From Mycobacterium sp. ENV421 (GTDB taxonomy: Bacteria > Actinomycetota > Actinomycetes > Mycobacteriales > Mycobacteriaceae), in NCBI RefSeq assembly GCF_002887815.1, contig NZ_PDHO01000008.1:147654-211653 (forward strand): a stretch of 64,000 nucleotides of DNA. Direction: 5' to 3'. Made by a program: the position numbers and the translations under genes. This document shows, piece by piece, positions 60,989-64,000 of this stretch (within the stretch, counting starts at the first letter, position 1; the number at the start of each line of letters is the position of its first letter). The notes below the pieces were generated by a model. The model made no database searches. It was not told the origin of the DNA and saw only the letters and a list, made by a program, of their open reading frames with translations.

Positions 60989-61125
60989 TGTTGACACACG
61001 AACACAGAAGCTGCGACCGCCCTTATCCAATCACGTCCAGAGCTGTTGCGACAGTCTCAGTGCTACTAACTGATGAACAATTCGATACAGGGATGTAGAT
61101 CGCTTTTAGAAAGGGCTGATTTCAA

Positions 61126-63453
61126 ATGGTGAGTTTCGGCAGCGAGCTGCTTAACGCAGCGGTCGCAGGTGCCGAATCATCGCCGGCTGCGCTGCTTCAC
61201 GTGGCCGAGCTTCCCGCCCGCCAGGCGAGCGGAGCGGACTGGCCTGCCTGGGTTGATCCAGATGTGCTCCGCGCGTTCCATGATCACGGAATCGACGAGC
61301 CGTGGTCGCATCAGGTGCAAGCCGCCGAACTCGCGCACGCCGGCCGCCACGTCGTCATCAGCACGGGTACCGCATCGGGCAAGTCGCTGGCGTTCCAATT
61401 ACCGATCATGGATGCGCTGGCGCGTGATCCGCGCGCCAGAGCACTTTATTTGTCCCCCACCAAAGCGCTCGGCCATGACCAATTGCGCACCGCCCATTCT
61501 TTGACCACCGCAGTGGCCGCGCTGGCCGACGTCGCACCGACTTCCTACGACGGTGACACACCGGTCGAGGTACGGAAATTCGCCCGCGAACGGTCGCGCT
61601 GGCTGTTCTCCAATCCCGACATGATCCATCTGTCGTTGCTGCGCAACCATGCCCGATGGGCGGTCTACCTGCGTGGATTGCGGTACATCGTCGTCGACGA
61701 ATGCCACTACTATCGGGGCATTTTCGGTTCCAACGTGGCCATGGTGTTGCGACGGCTGCTGCGGCTGTGCCAGCGCTACGCCCCGGCGTCGGGCCCGGGG
61801 CCGACGGTCATCTTCGCCAGCGCGACCACCGCGGCCCCCGGCGAGACAGCGGCCGAGTTGATCGGGCAGACCGTGACGGCGGTGACCGAGGACGGGTCAC
61901 CGCACGGCGCGCGCACGGTGGCGCTGTGGGAGCCGGAACTGCGGACCGATCTGACGGGCGAAAACGGTGCGCCGGTGCGCCGTTCGGCGGGTGCCGAGAC
62001 AGCCCGCATGATGGCCGATCTGGTTGCTGAGGGAGCGCGGACGTTGACCTTCGTCAGGTCGCGGCGCGGGGCGGAGCTGACAGCGCTGGGCGCCCGGGCC
62101 CGGTTGGAGGACATCGCCCCGCATCTGCTCGACACCGTGGCGTCCTATCGGGCCGGGTACCTCGCGGAGGACCGCCGGGAACTGGAGCGCGCCCTCGCCG
62201 ACGGCGAATTACGCGGGCTGGCCACCACGAATGCGCTCGAGCTGGGTATCGATATCGCCGGGCTCGATGCCGTTCTGCTGGCGGGCTTTCCGGGGACGGT
62301 GGCGTCGTTCTGGCAGCAGGCCGGCCGGTCGGGACGGCGCGGTCAGAGTGCGCTGGTGGTTCTCGTGGCCCGTGACGACCCGTTGGACACCTACCTGGTG
62401 CACCACCCGGAGGCGTTGCTGGACAAGCCGGTTGAGCGGGTGGTCATCGATCCGACGAACCCCTACGTCGTGGGTCCGCAGCTGCTGTGCGCGGCGACGG
62501 AGATGCCGTTGGAGGAAGCGGAAGTGCGGCGCTGGGAGGCCGAACCGGTGGCAGCCGAGTTGGTCGACGACGGGTTGCTGCGCCGGCGCGGCGGCAAGTA
62601 CTTCCCCGCCGCCGGGCTCGATCCCCATCCGGCGGTGGACATCCGCGGTTCGGCCGGGGGCAGCATCGCGCTCGTCGAGGCCGGGACCGGACGCATGCTC
62701 GGCAGCGCCGACGCGGGCCAGGCGCCGGCCGCCGTTCACCCCGGTGCGGTGTATCTGCATCAGGGTGAGAGCTACCTGGTCGACTCGCTGAGCTTCTCCG
62801 ACGGCGTGGCATTCGTACACGCCGAGGACCCCGGCTACACCACATTCGCCAGGGAGGTCACCGACATCGCGGTGACCGGGACAGGCGAACGCGTGCACCA
62901 CGGCCCGGTGACACTGGGTCTGGTGCCGGTGTCGGTGACCCACCGGGTGATCGGCTACCTTCGCCGCCGGTTGTCCGGCGAGGTGATCGATTTCGTCGAA
63001 CTGGACATGCCCGAGCACTGCCTGCAGACCACCGCCGTGATGTACACGATCACGCCGGAAGCATTGGCGCACAGCGGGATCGAACAACTGCGAATACCGG
63101 GCTCGTTGCATGCCGCCGAGCACGCCGCGATCGGGTTGCTGCCGCTGGTGGCCAGTTGCGACCGCGGCGATATCGGCGGCGTATCCACCGCCGTCGGGGC
63201 CGATGGCCTGCCCACGGTGTTCGTCTACGACGGGCATCCGGGAGGGGCCGGTTTCGCCGAGCGCGGCTATCGTCTCGTCAGTACCTGGCTGGGGGCCACC
63301 GCGGCCGCGATCGAAGCATGCGAATGCCCGCAGGGCTGCCCGTCATGTGTGCAGTCGCCCAAGTGCGGCAACGGGAATGACCCGTTGGACAAGTCCGGAT
63401 CGGTCGCCGTCCTGAAGCTCGTTCTCGCACAGCTGGCTGCAGGCGGTGCCTGA
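61126..63453 (+). CDS. DEAD/DEAH-box helicase with DUF1998 (MrfA/Rv3649-like)
   Basis: A 775-residue superfamily 2 helicase. RecA-1 has Walker A GTASGKS (Lys ~86), LYLSPTKALGHDQL and the Walker B VVDECHYY; RecA-2 has TLTFVRSRRGAELT and QQAGRSGRRGQSALV (motif VI). The C-terminal third is a DUF1998-like domain with a metal-binding Cys cluster CECPQGCPSCVQSPKCGNGN. It belongs with the MrfA repair helicases (mitomycin C adduct removal in B. subtilis). Start ATG 61126 with AGAAAGGG upstream; a GTG at 61129 is possible. Confidence 0.92.
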   Translation: MVSFGSELLNAAVAGAESSPAALLHVAELPARQASGADWPAWVDPDVLRAFHDHGIDEPWSHQVQAAELAHAGRHVVISTGTASGKSLAFQLPIMDALARDPRARALYLSPTKALGHDQLRTAHSLTTAVAALADVAPTSYDGDTPVEVRKFARERSRWLFSNPDMIHLSLLRNHARWAVYLRGLRYIVVDECHYYRGIFGSNVAMVLRRLLRLCQRYAPASGPGPTVIFASATTAAPGETAAELIGQTVTAVTEDGSPHGARTVALWEPELRTDLTGENGAPVRRSAGAETARMMADLVAEGARTLTFVRSRRGAELTALGARARLEDIAPHLLDTVASYRAGYLAEDRRELERALADGELRGLATTNALELGIDIAGLDAVLLAGFPGTVASFWQQAGRSGRRGQSALVVLVARDDPLDTYLVHHPEALLDKPVERVVIDPTNPYVVGPQLLCAATEMPLEEAEVRRWEAEPVAAELVDDGLLRRRGGKYFPAAGLDPHPAVDIRGSAGGSIALVEAGTGRMLGSADAGQAPAAVHPGAVYLHQGESYLVDSLSFSDGVAFVHAEDPGYTTFAREVTDIAVTGTGERVHHGPVTLGLVPVSVTHRVIGYLRRRLSGEVIDFVELDMPEHCLQTTAVMYTITPEALAHSGIEQLRIPGSLHAAEHAAIGLLPLVASCDRGDIGGVSTAVGADGLPTVFVYDGHPGGAGFAERGYRLVSTWLGATAAAIEACECPQGCPSCVQSPKCGNGNDPLDKSGSVAVLKLVLAQLAAGGA

Positions 63454-63503
63454 CCGGTGTGCCGACCGACCCCTCGAACAGTCGACACGCTCGATGCAAG
63501 CAC

Positions 63504-63521
63504 GCGCCAGCGTGATGGCGC
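63504..63521 (+). terminator. Candidate hairpin after the helicase gene
   Basis: GCGCCA-GCGTGA-TGGCGC, a six-base stem extended by imperfect pairing, 50 bases past the helicase stop. There is no T tract, so termination is only plausible. The rest of the 308-base gap (63454-63761) shows no gene. Confidence 0.35.
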
Positions 63522-63719
63522 TGTGCCCCCACTGCTGGAGGCGTTGCGACAGCGTGACATCACTGCCCGCGGCGAACGGCCGGACAACGCGATCCGTTCC
63601 CATCCCGACAGGTCGGGTAGGCGAAAAGTACCGAACCGCGATTGCGGCCGCAAGAAAAACGGGATAGCGGCGGTTAGCCAGACCAACTCATTGTTTACCA
63701 CCAGGGGATTCCGGCGGTC

Positions 63720-63740
63720 CGTCCCAAGATCGTCCCAAGG
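63720..63740. repeat. Direct repeat upstream of the Rv3651-like promoter
   Basis: GTCCCAAG occurs twice, 12 bases apart (63721-63728 and 63732-63739), just upstream of the -10 box at 63750. Two copies at this spacing could be an activator site. Confidence 0.3.
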
Positions 63741-63749
63741 TGGCCTCGC

Positions 63750-63755
63750 TAAACT
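63750..63755 (+). promoter_or_regulatory. -10 box, leaderless promoter of the Rv3651-like gene
   Basis: TAAACT, then six bases (GCCACC), then the ATG at 63762. Confidence 0.6.
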
Positions 63756-63761
63756 GCCACC

Positions 63762-63980
63762 ATGACGCCCGACTGGCTGCTGGTGGAAACACTCGGCACC
63801 GAACCGGTGGTGGTCGCTCAAGGCCGTCAGATGAAGAATCTGGTACCCCTGGCCATCTATTTGCGACGCAACCCGCACCTGGCCGCAATCCAGACCGCGA
63901 TCGCCGAGACCGTCGCGACCGGCAACAGCCTGGCCAGCATCACCCCTAAGCCTGAATCCGTGGATGGGCCGGTGATTTGA
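63762..63980 (+). CDS. Short Rv3651-like protein (72 aa; truncated form or split gene)
   Basis: The 72 residues (MTPDWLLVETLGTEPVVVAQGRQ... to ...ASITPKPESVDGPVI) match the N-terminus of M. tuberculosis Rv3651, a protein I recall as about 345 residues. A TGA ends the frame at 63978-63980, and the other two forward frames also hit stops within about 15 codons, so a simple frameshift does not rescue it. The window ends 20 bases later, with a possible GTG at 63987 starting a separate frame. The start is supported by a leaderless promoter. It could be a truncated gene, a genuinely short family member, or an error. Confidence 0.6.
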   Translation: MTPDWLLVETLGTEPVVVAQGRQMKNLVPLAIYLRRNPHLAAIQTAIAETVATGNSLASITPKPESVDGPVI

Positions 63981-64000
63981 TCGGCGTGTGAACAGCGAAA

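Overview
This window is a mycobacterial chromosome segment, most probably from a fast-growing environmental species (Mycolicibacterium-like). It is uniformly GC-rich. Its gene order follows the M. tuberculosis stretch Rv3587c to Rv3651 almost gene for gene: canB, mutY, hydrolase, mhuD, lpqF, clpC1, lsr2, lysS, coaX-panD-panC, folK-folB-folP-folE, ftsH, ephA, lpqG, hpt, tilS, dacB, ppa, the Rv3630-Rv3632 group, Rv3634c, Rv3635, holB, the Rv3645 cyclase, topA, Rv3647c, cspA, Rv3649. Gene names taken from that comparison rest on my memory of the reference, not on a search. The virulence and PE/PPE/Esx genes that M. tuberculosis carries in this stretch (espACD, esxVW, PE_PGRS genes) are absent.

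Layout. 1-5.5 kb: membrane protein, carbonic anhydrase, MutY, a GlxA-type regulator with a striking four-half-site operator, hydrolase, haem-degrading MhuD and lipoprotein LpqF. 5.5-7.3 kb: a cobalamin-riboswitch-controlled cobalt uptake operon (cbtB-cbtA-histidine phosphatase). 7.3-12.5 kb: YbjQ-like protein, ClpC1, Lsr2, LysS. 12.5-23.6 kb: a PLP enzyme facing one long minus-strand block (ftsH, folate genes, three accessory genes, pantothenate genes and coaX). 23.7-28.7 kb: ephA with a flavin monooxygenase, a stand-alone Clp N-domain protein behind a TetR gene, an MBL-fold hydrolase and LpqG. 28.7-33.4 kb: hpt-tilS-metalloprotease-dacB facing away from ppa. 33.4-41.5 kb: an accessory purine/ureide catabolic island (OHCU decarboxylase, allantoicase, allantoinase, hydantoin/allantoin racemase, NCS1 permease, two regulators and two alpha/beta hydrolases). 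41.6-43.1 kb: STAS protein and TerC under a yybP-ykoY (manganese) riboswitch.

43.2-50.8 kb holds the most interesting system. A single-module, membrane-anchored NRPS (adenylation, carrier protein, then three left-handed-beta-helix/transmembrane units) has the architecture of epsilon-poly-L-lysine synthetase (Pls), and its hand-derived adenylation code is close to the lysine code. It is translationally coupled to an M1 zinc aminopeptidase, as pls is to its polylysine-degrading peptidase in producers. That pair is in turn coupled to a lipid flippase-like protein and the polyprenyl-phosphate glycosyltransferase pair (PpgS/Rv3632) that supplies cell-wall galactosamine.

50.8-64 kb: epimerase, membrane protein, a small CMD protein, tRNA-Thr(CGT), holB, adenylate cyclase, topA, a conserved hypothetical, cspA, a MrfA-like helicase, and a short Rv3651-like gene at the end. 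Many single genes start exactly 6-8 bases after a TANNNT -10 box, the signature of leaderless mycobacterial transcripts.
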